This document shows positions 41,917-52,078 of a stretch of DNA of 64,000 nucleotides, piece after piece. This DNA comes from Pseudomonas bharatica CSV86 (lineage in GTDB: Bacteria; Pseudomonadota; Gammaproteobacteria; Pseudomonadales; Pseudomonadaceae). Below the pieces are notes generated by a model. It had not been told where the DNA came from, made no database searches, and saw nothing but the letters and a program-made list of their open reading frames with translations. Position 1 is the first letter of the stretch; each line of letters begins with the position of its first letter. The DNA is taken from assembly GCF_000319305.2 (NCBI RefSeq), contig NZ_AMWJ02000002.1:248001-312000 (forward strand), read 5' to 3'. Made by a program: the position numbers and the translations under genes.

Positions 41917-44900
41917 TCACGGGCTCGAGGATTGATATCCGCGATTCCAAGATCCACCGGAATTACGTATCGCTCCGGCACGCGCTCGCCCCGACAGTGG
42001 TATACCGTTTTTATCGGTCAGCCCTTGCTTGTAACTTTGCAGATCCGGCGGCTGCTTGTAGGCATCTTCAAAAAATTCTTTACGCCTCGCCAGGCTCTGG
42101 TCCAGCTCGCTCGCCTCCTTCATCGACTGCCGATCCTTGGCCTGTTGCTTGGCCGAAGTGTTGCTGCTGATACTCTGCTTGATACTGCCGTTCACCGGCG
42201 TTTCCGGAGCGTCGCCGGGCGCCGGCAGGTTTTTGCTGTTCCCCTTCGCCCTGTAGGCCGAATACCCCAATCCCAAGGCCATCACGCCGGAAAATGCAGC
42301 CACGATGCTCCAGTCGGCCTGGGCACGACCTTTCTTCGTGGCGGCCATGATACTGGCATAGGCAAAGACGGCGCCGGAGAGCAGAGAACCGAACAGATAC
42401 CAGGCGTTATGCCCCGTCGGATCACTCGCATTCACCGGATCGCCCTTGCAATAGGCATAGGCATTCGGGCCTCCGCGGCGAAACGGGCTCCATTCGTCAG
42501 GGCTGCAGAACTTCTTCAGGACGGGTCGGTAGAACCGGTAGCCTTTCCCAGCAGTTGCCCACCCGCCTCCTCGTCCAGTTCGCCGTTGAAGGCCAGGCGG
42601 GCTTGCACCCGGGTGCTGCGATGGCCGTGTGCGGTATAGGCCATGTCGGTGGTGCCCTCGCCGGCCAGGTGCTCGCTGAGCACGCTGTTCTTATGGTCGC
42701 AGCCCAGCAGCAGGCTGATGTCGCCTGCCTGGTGCTCCGCCAGCAAGTTGCCTGCGCCGCGCATGAAGGTACTGCCCTGCTCGCCCTGGAGCAGGTTGGC
42801 CAGCTCCTCCTCGCGGTAGAAACGCTGCTCGGCGCCCTGGGCACCGGACAGGCTGGCCAGGCGGTCGAGTGGATCGTAGCGGTAGCTACCGGACAACACG
42901 CCATTGCCGTCGCCAACCCCGAGCAGGCGCCCGAGGGCGTCGTAGCTCAATTGCCGGGCCTGTTCGTCACGCACCAGGTTGCCGTCCTCGTCGTACTCCA
43001 GATCGATGCGCTGCGGATACGCTTGATCGCTGTTGATCACATGGGTCAGTTGGGTTGGATCGGCGGGATTGTCGTAGTGGTAGTCGGCACGGTTCTGACC
43101 GCCGGGGAACACTGTCATTACCCGGGTGATGTTGTCCATCCCGTCGAAGCGGAACAACTGCGCCTGCACCGCCTGGCCGTAGGCGTCCAGGGGCGGCGAG
43201 CCATCGCACTGATAGTCGGTCAGGCGATTGCGCTCGTCGTATCCGTAGCGCTCCTCGCGCAACAGCGTACCCCCCTCGTTGTGGATGCGCTTGGTCAGGC
43301 GATCCACCGCGTTCCACTCCTGGGTCAGATGCTGGACCAGGTCGCCGAAGTCGAAGCAGCGAGAGGTCTCCCGGGAGAAGTCGTCGTAGCCGATCTGCAC
43401 ATGCAACTGCCCGCCGTTATCGTTGGTCTTGATGCACTCCAGTTGCCCCAGGCCGTCATAGTGGAAGGTCGAGGTGGTGGCCCCCAGCACGGTACACATC
43501 AGGCGGCCGGCCGTATCGTACTCGTAGGTCTGGGTCTGCCCGAACACATCGGTATAGCTCAGCAAGCGCCCGCGCAGGCTGTACTCGTATTGCATGCCGT
43601 ACTCCTGGCCATCCTCGCTGCGCGTCTCGCTTTTCAGCTCGCCGGTGCTGAAGTATTCGCGCACCAGCGACTGGCCCTGCTCCGTGCAACTGACCAGGCG
43701 GGCGTTCTTCTTGTCGTACACATAGTCGGCCGCCACCTCGGGCGACAGTTCGCGACGCGTTGGCTCATCGCCCAGTTGCGGCAGGTACTCATAGGCGATC
43801 ACCGCGCCGGCCGGGGTGGTCACCGTGGCCGGCTGCATGCGCCCCGGCTTGTAGGTGAACAGGCGTTCGCGGCCGCCGGTCACCGAGCTGGTCATCCGCG
43901 ACAGGCCGTCGAAGTGCTGCTGACCAAGCTCGACGTTATCGACGCTGATGTGGGTCGGCAGGTCTTCATCGCTGTGGGTGACGAAGCGTCGGCGGACCAC
44001 CGCCAGGCCCGGCAGGACGTTCTCCACCAGACGGTCGAAGGCGTCGTAATCGTAGAGGGTGGTCTGGTCAAGACCGTCCACCTCGCGTCGGGTCCGGCCC
44101 AAGCCATCGTAGAAATACTCGTGCAGGCTGATCCGCGCCGGCTCGGACTCGGTATCGAAGCGCTCGACCCGCGCTGGCTTGCCGAACAGGTTGACGCGGG
44201 TCACGGTCTGTCCGCTGACCTGCTCGCCGTCGATGCTTTCCCGCCAGGCCCGGCTGATCGGCCCGGCCCAGTCGGGGCTGCCAATGGGATCGTTTTCTTC
44301 GAACACCACCACCTGGTCCGGCCCTGTGTCGCTGAGCTGCTGGCCCCAGTCGTCATAGGTAAAGTGGTGCACCAGCGGCAACTGCTCCTGCAGCAACCAA
44401 TCGAATTCGCACTCCTCGACCTTCTGCCCCAGGCCGTCGAAACGTGCGGTATAGGTGGTGCGCCAGGCAATGGCGTCGCTGTCGGCGCCGTCGACGTCCT
44501 GGCGCTCCTCCAGGATCGGGCGATTAAGGCCGTCGACCGTGGTCCGGGTCTCGACGTTCTTGACATCGGTCATCACCTGGACCGCCCGCTGACCGTCCAG
44601 CCGGGCCAGGGCGTAGGTATAGTGGCGGGTGGCTTCGTAGGAGGTATCCGGGGCCACGGTTTCGGACCTGATTCGGCGCAGGGTGTCATAGCTGTAGCGG
44701 ATCACCACATCGTCATCGTCGTGGGTCTGCACCGGCTCGCCGATCAGCAAGGCATGCTGGAGCACCAGAGTCTTGCTGGTCTTATCGAAGCCGGTCAGGG
44801 TCTCGGTGGTCTGCAGCACACCCTCCGTGGCCAGCACCTGGTAGTGATAGTCGGTAAAGGTCGGCTGGCCATTGTAGGTTTCACTGTCGCTGGCGAGGCG

Positions 44901-46463
44901 TCCGTGCAGGCTGGCATCGTCCGGCGTGTTGAAGTGTTCGTGGCGGGTTTCCTTGAGCAAGGTCGCGCCGTCGCTCAGGGTTTCGCTCTCCAGCGCCAGC
45001 CAGGCGTTCTTCTCCACCGTGGCCAGGGGCTCGAAGCGAACGTAGCGGTATTGGGTGCGCAGCACCGGCGCATCGCAGGCGCCACCAGGGGCCGGAGTGA
45101 CCACCTGCTCCTTGAGATGACGGACGAAGCCATCCGGATCCTCGGGACAACCCTCCTCCCCTGCCGCCTTGTACCAGGTGCTGGAGGTACTTACGCCATC
45201 GGGCCGGACTTCGAGGGTCGGGTTGCCATCGAGGTCGAATTCGCTGATCTGGGTCTCGGTGCGGTGGCGGCTCGGCTCGCCGTCGATCCACCAGCGGGTT
45301 TGCACCGAGCGCGGCAGCTGGAAGTTCCCCGGCTGGTTATCGAAGTTGGTGTCCAGGGCGTGGTAGGTGGTGCTCACGGTTTTCACGCAACGCCCCTGGC
45401 GGGTCTCCTCCTCGGTCATCAGGTGGAAACGGTTGAAGGTGTACTTCACCGTGCGCACCACCTTGCCATCGAGCAAGTGGCTGGCGACCGAGCCGTAGTT
45501 GTAGGTGTAGTCGACCTTGTACAACTGATCGAGACCATCGTCCTGCCAGTTGATCGAAGAGCCGTTGCCGATGAAGTTCTCGGGCGTGTAGGTATAGGTG
45601 GTTTCCTGCGCTGCCAGGCCCGGGCCAGGCACGATGGTGTGGCGGGTCACCCGCGGCAGATTGGGCCGCCCGGTGTTGCCCGGATACGGATGGCCACCAT
45701 CGAGGTATTCAAGGGTTTCGCTGCCGCCCAGCGGCGTGCCAACCGACTTGACGCAACTGATGCCGCGGACCGTCTCGTAAGTCAGGCGCCAGGATGCCAG
45801 CTCCGGCACCGGCAGCACGATCTCGCTGACCCGGCCACCACTGAGCTTCATCACGAAGCGCGACAGCGGCTTGTCATCGAAAGGCGGCAGCAGCAGCCTG
45901 ACCTCCGAGCTGTCACGCACCAGGCGCAGCAGCTCGCCACTGGCGTCAGCGATGCTGGCCAGGCGATGGGTCGTCTCGAACACGGCGTAGCTCAGTTTGA
46001 CCGCGTGCCCGCTCGGCGCCAGGATCTCGCTGGGCAGGGCGATGCGCTGGGAGCCGCTGCCAAGCTCCTTGAGTACTTCCACCAGGCCACTTTTGTGCAC
46101 GATGCGCCAAACCCCATTGCCCTCGTCGAAGAAGCGGAAGGTATCGAGCTTCTTCTCCTTGATAGACGGCTCCTGACCATCACCGGTGACCTTGTAGCTT
46201 TCCCCGGTATGCAGCGACAACATGTTGTTGACCGGGTTGAACTCGCTCAGGCGCAGGTTCCAGCCCAGGCCGTAGCCGCTGTCGAGCAGGTTGAGCGGAT
46301 TGAAGTCGAGCTTGATCGGCACGTTCGGACCGATCAGGGCGTTGGCCTTGAGCTCGGGCAGGTCGATGGACAGGGTGTACTGCCCGGTCCTCGGATCGAC
46401 GCTGTTGTTCATGAAACTCATGAAATTGAAAGCGTTGGAACGCACGGTGGAAGAAGTGGTCAT
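41917..46463 (-). CDS. Rhs/YD-repeat protein with C-terminal tip domain (frameshifted as sequenced)
   Basis: From ATG 46463 (RSNAFNFMSFMNNSVDPRTG). The large middle part is made of YD/Rhs repeats (LRRIRSETVAPDTSYEATRH, YEYDTAGRLMCTVLG, YDALGRLLGVGDGNGVLSGS, YRYDPLDRLASLSGAQG). This forms the cocoon-like shell of TcC and Rhs toxins. The frame breaks at 42542-42543. One extra G on the coding strand restores LLGKGYRFYRPVLKKFCSPD, the canonical core end NAYAYCKGDPVNASDPTGHN, and a 145-residue tip with two hydrophobic helices (WYLFGSLLSGAVFAYASIMA, WSIVAAFSGVMALGLGYSAY), stopping at 41917 (1515 aa). Tips are normally toxic effectors; this one is unrecognised. No signal peptide. Confidence 0.82.
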
Positions 46464-46541
46464 GGGCTTGGTCCCCAACGGAGAAAGAGCAAGTGGCGCG
46501 GGCCCCGGTCGCTGGCCCGCGCCGCCTGGATTGCAGAGCGG

Positions 46542-48810
46542 TTACTGGATCTTGAGGACCAGCGTGTTGCGGCTGTCCTCCTTGGTCGGTGACTCGTAGC
46601 CCACCGCCAGCCGATGGCGATTGCCATGTACATCCAGCAGGACGAAGATCACCGGTTTGTCCAGCTTCTCGCGGAAGCGCTTGTTCGGATCGCCTTCGGC
46701 CATGTCGTCGTACCAGAACCGCATGTCCGCCACGCGGTGGTTGCTGACCAGCAACTGGCCCGGGGCCGGTGTGAAGTCATCTTCGAACTCCTCGCGGATC
46801 GCAGTGCCCAACGCCTCAAGTCCCAGCCTCTGGAAGTAGGTGTCGAATGACAGCCGGGGCGGCCGCTCGTCGTACCCGGGGAAGTTGTACGGATAGAAGC
46901 AGTAGCCGGTGTAGCTGAAGAAGGTCTCGGAGATCTGCTCGCTTTCCCACTGCATGGTCGAGGTGTTTTCCTCGATCTGCAGGGTAGCGAAAGGTATCGG
47001 CCGGCCCAGGCTCTGGTAGATGATGTACCAGTAGTCCACCGACTCCATGTAGTAAGTGAAATCGTCGCCGCTGCCGGGGTCGTCACCACCAACAGGGCCC
47101 TGCCAGACCCGCTCGCGCACGATGTTGAAGTCATGGCCCGGACCGACCTCCGGGTCCACGTAGGGTGGAGGAACCCCGATCAGCTCGATGGTGGTTTCCT
47201 CGTCACCTTTACTCGTCGACTCCCAGACTCCGCCGAACTTGTCGGTGAAGCGCACGAAGAACTTCTGCGTGTCCCGAGCCGTCGTATGCAGGTACAGCTC
47301 GCGGAACCTTGTCCTGCCGTTGCGCGGCTCCGGCACGGGCTGGCGCTGCAGTGGGCCGGCCGCCGTGGCGGGGAACAGGGCGAAGCGGTTGGCGTACTTG
47401 TGGGTGAAGGTCACCTCCCCACTGCCGTATTCGATGCCTTCCTGCTCGTCAGCGAGAAACTCGATGTCGTCGCCGGTGTACATGTCTGCCAGGCGGATCG
47501 ACGCAATCTCGCCATCGGTCAGGGGAATCTCGTACTGCTCACCATCGAAATCGACGGTCGTGGTCTCCACCTCCACCACCAGGGGAATCTGCTGGTAGCC
47601 ATTGGCATAGGCGCGGGTCAGGTTGTTGGGCGCCCTGATCTTGAAGGTCTGAAGCGACGACCAGTGCGGCAGTTCCCTGCGGGCCGACAACTGCACCACC
47701 GCGTAGCCGGTGGCCAGGACCCTGTCGTCATAGACCAGCTGGCAGAGCACCAGGCTGATCACCGAAGTGGCCTTGTCTGGCGGGGTGAATACACCGTGGG
47801 CGTCCACGCTGCCTTCGCCGATCACGCTCCAGCGCTGGTACTGCGCCTCGATATCGGTGCTGAACGCTGCCGTCTGGCCACGGGCGATGGAGGGAACGAA
47901 CACCGGCTCTACCAGCGCACCCGGGCTGCCGCCCAGCACGATCATGGTCGACTCGATGGTCTCGCCGCTCAGCTTGTCGCGGCACTGGATCTTCTGCACA
48001 TTGATCAGCGTATCGACCTTGTCCGGCGGCGTGTAGACCGCGTGCCCCGGGCCCTGCACCTGCAGGCTGCCGATGCCCGGCGCGAGCAGCGTCCACTCCA
48101 GATCGCCGCCACTCTGGCTCGCAACATGGATATCCACCGGCTCCCGCCCGCTGAGCATGGACTGCGCCCGGGGCTGCACGCTCATCAGTTCGAAGCGGCC
48201 GAGAACCATGGCCGAGCTTTCATAGGTCGTGTCATTGATCCTGTACTTGGCCGTGACTACGGCAGGCACGCTGTCCTGGCCCATGCGCTTTTCCGCTGGC
48301 GCGGTATAAAGCCCGCTGCTGCTGATGCTGCCTGCGGAGATCGGGCTGCCCAGGCTGCGCGTGCTCCACTGCACATCCGGTACCAGGCTGCCATCGGCGG
48401 CGCGCACCCGGAACTGGCGCTCCTGGCCCGGCTTCACCGCCCCCAGCAACGGCTCGATGACCGCGCTCTGCTGCGCCGGCTGGATGTTGCCCAGCACCAG
48501 CAGATCGTGCGGCTCATGACGCCCGTTCGGGATTTCGCTGAACAGGTTGCGCGCCGGGAAGCCCAGGCGCTCGATCATCTCCAATGGACGCTCGCCGACC
48601 CAGTCGCGCAGTTCCGCGTTCAGCACCAGCGATGCGCTATACAAGGGCTCGCCGCCCTTGCTCATGTCACTGGGGATCAGGTAGGGGAAATCGTCGTTGT
48701 GCGCCGGCTCGCCCCCGTTCTCGTCGATGCCCTTGAGTCGGGTGAACAGCAGCAGCGCACCGTCACCGTCGGTAGAACCGGGCGCCGGCTGGGTGTACAC
48801 ATGGAATTCC
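46542..48810 (-). pseudogene. 3' part of a transposon-split Ig-module protein (family A, copy 3)
   Basis: The minus-strand frame continues from the transposon edge and codes for about 755 residues to TAA 46542. With the 5' part at 55176-55802, and one C restored at the 5' part's end, it would make a 962-aa protein. The join reads NPLSPREFHVYTQPAPGSTD, matching PQEFFIRTHAAPG and PEYFEIRIHGKPG in the two intact paralogs. Ig-like modules show as GSISSSGLYTAP, GPGHAVYTPP and GSVDAHGVFTPP. The large C-terminal domain (IPLVVEVETTTVDFDGEQYE to HRLAVGYESPTKEDSRNTLV) is not present in the paralogs. Inactivated by the ISL3 insertion. Confidence 0.8.
48803..48810. repeat. 8-bp target duplication of the outer ISL3 element (left)
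   Basis: GGAATTCC, repeated at 55176-55183 on the other side of the element. Confidence 0.9.
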
Positions 48811-48897
48811 GGGTAAGCGGATTAAATGGTTGATCTTACCTTTGCATGAGAGTGAGACAGACCGGCATCTCATCGGATTATCTGGTTGATGCTTCAC

Positions 48898-49305
48898 CTA
48901 CTGCTGGTGCATGTTTCCTTCGCTAATTCCAGCAAGAACCCCACACGCCTCAACTTCCCGGTCATCGTTGCAACTCGCTCTCAGTGAAACGAGTTGTTTC
49001 TCAAGCGCTTGCAGAGCGGTTATCTGCGACCGCACATGAGAGATGTGATCATCGAGCAAGGCGTTGACGGCGGTACAAGGCTGATGAGGGTCGTCCTCAT
49101 AGCTCTGTAGTTCGTGAATCTCAGCCAGTGACAGGCCCAGGATTCTGCAGCGACGGATGAAGGCCAGCCCCTCACCATGCTTCTCGGTATAGACACGGTA
49201 ACCGTTGTCCTGCCGATCAGGCGGCGGCAACAAGCCCTGCTGTTCATAGAAGCGGATCGTCTGTGTTTCGACCCCTACCAACTGCGCCAACTGACCAATG
49301 CGCAT
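48898..49305 (-). CDS. MerR-family metal-responsive regulator (CadR/PbrR type)
   Basis: 135 aa from ATG 49305. HTH MRIGQLAQLVGVETQTIRFY plus wing, a long dimerisation helix, and cysteines in HQPCTAVNALLDDH, RASCND and EACGVL at the positions of the Cd(II)/Pb(II) sensors CadR and PbrR. Divergent from the CDF transporter; it would activate that gene when metal is bound by unwinding a 19-bp-spaced promoter. Confidence 0.85.
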   Translation of the reverse strand: MRIGQLAQLVGVETQTIRFYEQQGLLPPPDRQDNGYRVYTEKHGEGLAFIRRCRILGLSLAEIHELQSYEDDPHQPCTAVNALLDDHISHVRSQITALQALEKQLVSLRASCNDDREVEACGVLAGISEGNMHQQ

Positions 49306-49336
49306 CAGCCTCCTCCCCAACGGATTCTTTACTCTA

Positions 49337-49367
49337 TTGACCTTATAGTAGCTTTATAGTTTTAAAT
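49337..49367 (+). promoter_or_regulatory. MerR-type promoter/operator of the CDF gene
   Basis: A -35 TTGACC and a -10 TTAAAT are separated by 19 bp, the over-long spacing that MerR regulators correct. The spacer holds a near-palindrome around ATAGTAGCTTTAT. Confidence 0.6.
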
Positions 49368-49400
49368 GGTACCACAACATTGTTCAAGTGGAGTCGTATC

Positions 49401-50297
49401 ATGAGCAAATCCTGTGGTGGCGCCTGTGGCGGTGATGCAACGTCCGCAGCGGATACCGATATACAGGCCTCCTCCGAGGCGCCAGGGAGATGGGTCAGTG
49501 TTTATGCCGTGCCGAAGATGGACTGTCCATCAGAAGAACGAATGATTCGCCTAGCCCTGAACGGCTTTGAGGAGATTCGGGCGCTGTCCTTCGACTTGTC
49601 GAACCGCCGGCTGAAGGTCGTGCATGACGGCGAGGTCGAGCCCGTCACCTCGAAACTGAAGACCTTGGGGCTAGGCGCCTCGCTTCAGGAAACCGTCGCT
49701 GCAAATCCGGAGACCATCAAGGCCGCCGAGTTTTCGGCAGCTTCTGCTAAGCAAGAATCCGGGACCCTGCGCTGGTTGCTCGGCATCAATGCACTTCTGT
49801 TCGTGGTGGAAATGACTGCCGGTCTGATCGCCCGGTCCACCGGCCTGATTGGAGAATCCCTGGACAATTTTGCCGATGCGGCGGTGTACGGGCTTGCCCT
49901 TTATGCGGTTGGACATAGCGTGAAAATGCAGGTACGTGCCGCGCATCTTGCTGGTGTACTGCAACTGATCTTGGCTGTGGGCGTGCTCGTAGAGGTGGTG
50001 AGACGCTTTGTATTCGGTAGTGAGCCTGAATCGCTGGTGATGATGGCTATCGCATTCGTCGCATTGATTGCCAATACCAGTTGTCTGCTGCTCATATCCA
50101 AACATCGGGAAGGCGGGGCGCACATGAAGGCAAGCTGGATATTCTCGGCCAACGACGTGGTGATCAACCTGGGGGTCATCACCGCCGGCGCCCTGGTCGC
50201 GTGGACCGGTTCCAATTATCCGGATCTGATTATCGGCACCATCGCGGGGGGCATTGTACTTAACGGTGCCAGACGCATTTTGGCGTTGAAGGGTTAA
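49401..50297 (+). CDS. Cation diffusion facilitator with N-terminal metal-binding-like domain
   Basis: 298 aa from ATG 49401 (an upstream in-frame start at 49380 is less likely). A Cys-rich start (MSKSCGGACGGD) and an HMA-like domain (VPKMDCPSEERMIRLALNGF) precede six membrane helices with the CDF motif ESLDNFADAAVYGLALYAVG, the transport-site Asp residues, and ASWIFSANDVVINLGVITAG. It would export Cd, Zn or Pb from the cytoplasm. It is transcribed with lspA (3 bp gap) and controlled by the divergent MerR protein. Confidence 0.85.
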   Translation: MSKSCGGACGGDATSAADTDIQASSEAPGRWVSVYAVPKMDCPSEERMIRLALNGFEEIRALSFDLSNRRLKVVHDGEVEPVTSKLKTLGLGASLQETVAANPETIKAAEFSAASAKQESGTLRWLLGINALLFVVEMTAGLIARSTGLIGESLDNFADAAVYGLALYAVGHSVKMQVRAAHLAGVLQLILAVGVLVEVVRRFVFGSEPESLVMMAIAFVALIANTSCLLLISKHREGGAHMKASWIFSANDVVINLGVITAGALVAWTGSNYPDLIIGTIAGGIVLNGARRILALKG

Positions 50298-50300
50298 ATA

Positions 50301-50813
50301 ATGCTCATTATTGGCAAAAAGCTCTCGCCGTATGCCCTATTGTCCATATCGGGCCTGCTGGCAGCGTCTGATCAGGCTGTAAAGTGGCTGGTGCAGCAAT
50401 CAATGGCCTATGGCGAGTATGTTTCGGTGACCCCGTTCTTTAACTGGGTGCACCTATGGAACACCGGTGCCGCATTCAGTCTTTTTGCGAATGGTGGAGG
50501 CTGGCAGCGCTACTTTTTTATCGGAATCGCGGTAGTGGTCTCGATTTTTCTGATCAAGCTGATCCTTGAAAATCGTCATAAAGGAGAAGCCATCGCTTAC
50601 AGTCTTATCCTCGGTGGCGCCATGGGCAACCTGATTGACCGGGTCTTTCGCGGCTATGTTGTGGATTCCTTTGATTTCTATTGGCGAGACTGGCATTGGC
50701 CGGCCTTCAACCTGGCTGATATTGCAATTGTCCTCGGTGCCTTACTTTTCGTTTCCAGCAGCTTGTTGGGTAAAAAAGCAAACACCAATGCCGAGTCGGA
50801 TGGATCTGACTGA
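50301..50813 (+). CDS. lspA: Lipoprotein signal peptidase (transposon passenger)
   Basis: 170 aa with four membrane spans and both catalytic aspartates in their motifs, GNLIDRVFRGYVVDSFDFY and FNLADIAIVLGALL. It cleaves prolipoprotein signal peptides in the inner membrane. As a passenger of an ISL3 transposon beside a metal exporter, it is a second copy to the chromosomal enzyme. Its benefit there is unknown. Confidence 0.9.
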   Translation: MLIIGKKLSPYALLSISGLLAASDQAVKWLVQQSMAYGEYVSVTPFFNWVHLWNTGAAFSLFANGGGWQRYFFIGIAVVVSIFLIKLILENRHKGEAIAYSLILGGAMGNLIDRVFRGYVVDSFDFYWRDWHWPAFNLADIAIVLGALLFVSSSLLGKKANTNAESDGSD

Positions 50814-50942
50814 CACCTACGCCTATACAACACCATGACCGAACTTCCCGACAACATCCTTCACCTGCCGCAATACCAAGTACTGGGCTGCAAATCAACC
50901 GACGACGAAATGCACTTCCAGGTGGACGTGCCCGATCCCATC

Positions 50943-52020
50943 GCCTGCGAGGAATGCGGCGTGCAGGGTGAGTTCGTACGGTTCGGCAAGCGTGACGTTC
51001 CCTATCGTGATCTGCCCATCCACGGCAAGCGGGTCACTCTCTGGGTGGTCCGCCGCCGATACACCTGCCGGGCCTGCAAGACAACATTCAGGCCCCAGCT
51101 ACCGGAGATGGTGGACGGATTCCGTATGACACTGCGGCTGCATGAGTACGTGGAGAAGGAATCCTTCAACCACCCCTACACCTTTGTGGCGGCACAGACC
51201 GGCCTGGACGAGAAGACGGTGCGCGACATCTTCAACGCCCGCGCCGAGTTCCTGGGGCGCTGGCACCGCTTCGAGACGCCCCGCATCCTGGGCATTGACG
51301 AGCTATACCTGAACAAGCGCTACCGCTGCATTCTGACCAACATTGAGGAGCGAACCCTGCTCGACCTGCTGGCCACCCGCCGCCAGGACGTGGTGACCAA
51401 CTACCTGATGAAGCTGAAAGACCGGCAGAAGGTCGAGATCGTCAGCATGGACATGTGGAACCCCTACCGGGCAGCGGTCAAGGCTGTGCTGCCCCAGGCC
51501 CGTATCGTGGTCGATAAGTTCCATGTGGTGCGCATGGCCAACGATGCCCTAGAGAGAGTGCGCAAGGGCCTCAGAAAGGAGCTGAAACCGTCCCAGAGCC
51601 GGACTCTCAAGGGAGACCGGAAAATCCTGCTGAAACGCGCTCACGAAGTCTCAGACCGGGAGCGCCTCATCATGGAGACCTGGACAGGCGCGTTCCCGCA
51701 ACTGCTGGCCGCCTACGAGCACAAGGAGCGCTTCTACGGCATCTGGGACGCCACCACACGGCTCCAGGCAGAAGCCGCCCTGGACGAGTGGATAGCCACC
51801 ATCCCGAAGGGCCAAAAGGAAGTCTGGAGCGATCTGGTCAGGGCAGTGGGAAACTGGCGCGAAGAGACCATGACCTACTTCGAGACGGACATGCCCGTCA
51901 CCAACGCTTACACGGAGTCCATCAACCGACTGGCCAAGGACAAGAACCGTGAAGGGCGCGGTTACTCCTTCGAGGTGATGCGGGCACGAATGCTCTACAC
52001 CACGAAGCACAAGAAGAAGG
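50943..52020 (+). repeat. 1.08-kb inverted repeat, arm 1 (tnpA of outer element)
   Basis: Nearly identical, in opposite orientation, to 52183-53261. Identity begins abruptly at GCCTGCGAGG, around codon 37. Confidence 0.88.
52013..52020. repeat. 8-bp target duplication of the inner ISL3 element (left)
   Basis: GAAGAAGG, repeated at 55006-55013. Both copies belong to the outer tnpA reading frame. Confidence 0.92.
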
Positions 52021-52078
52021 GGGTATACGGATTTAATGGTTGATGGGGCACCTTTACCCCACCAACCTGATACCATTA

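Larger units (their letters stand above)
50835..52043 (+). pseudogene. tnpA: ISL3-family transposase of the outer element, 3' end cut off by the inner element
   Basis: The frame begins at ATG 50835 with an N-terminal zinc-finger-like domain (CEECGVQGEFVRFGKRDVPY, YTCRACKTTF). The ISL3 DDE domain follows (HRFETPRILGIDELYLNKRY with the first Asp, VEIVSMDMWNPYRAAVKAVL with the second, TNAYTESINRLAKDKNREGR with the Glu). After TKHKKK it runs into the end of the inner transposon and stops at 52043. The missing 34 residues (APTAKVSPFYKKTIGYG...) sit at 55006-55117. From codon 37 on, it is practically identical to the inner transposase. Confidence 0.9.

Noticed and set aside
42555..46592. 1345-codon open frame on the plus strand opposite rhs
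   Set aside because: It is a GC-rich antisense shadow: low-complexity His/Gln/Gly/Val composition, no ribosome binding site, and rhs on the other strand has clear YD repeats and family motifs.
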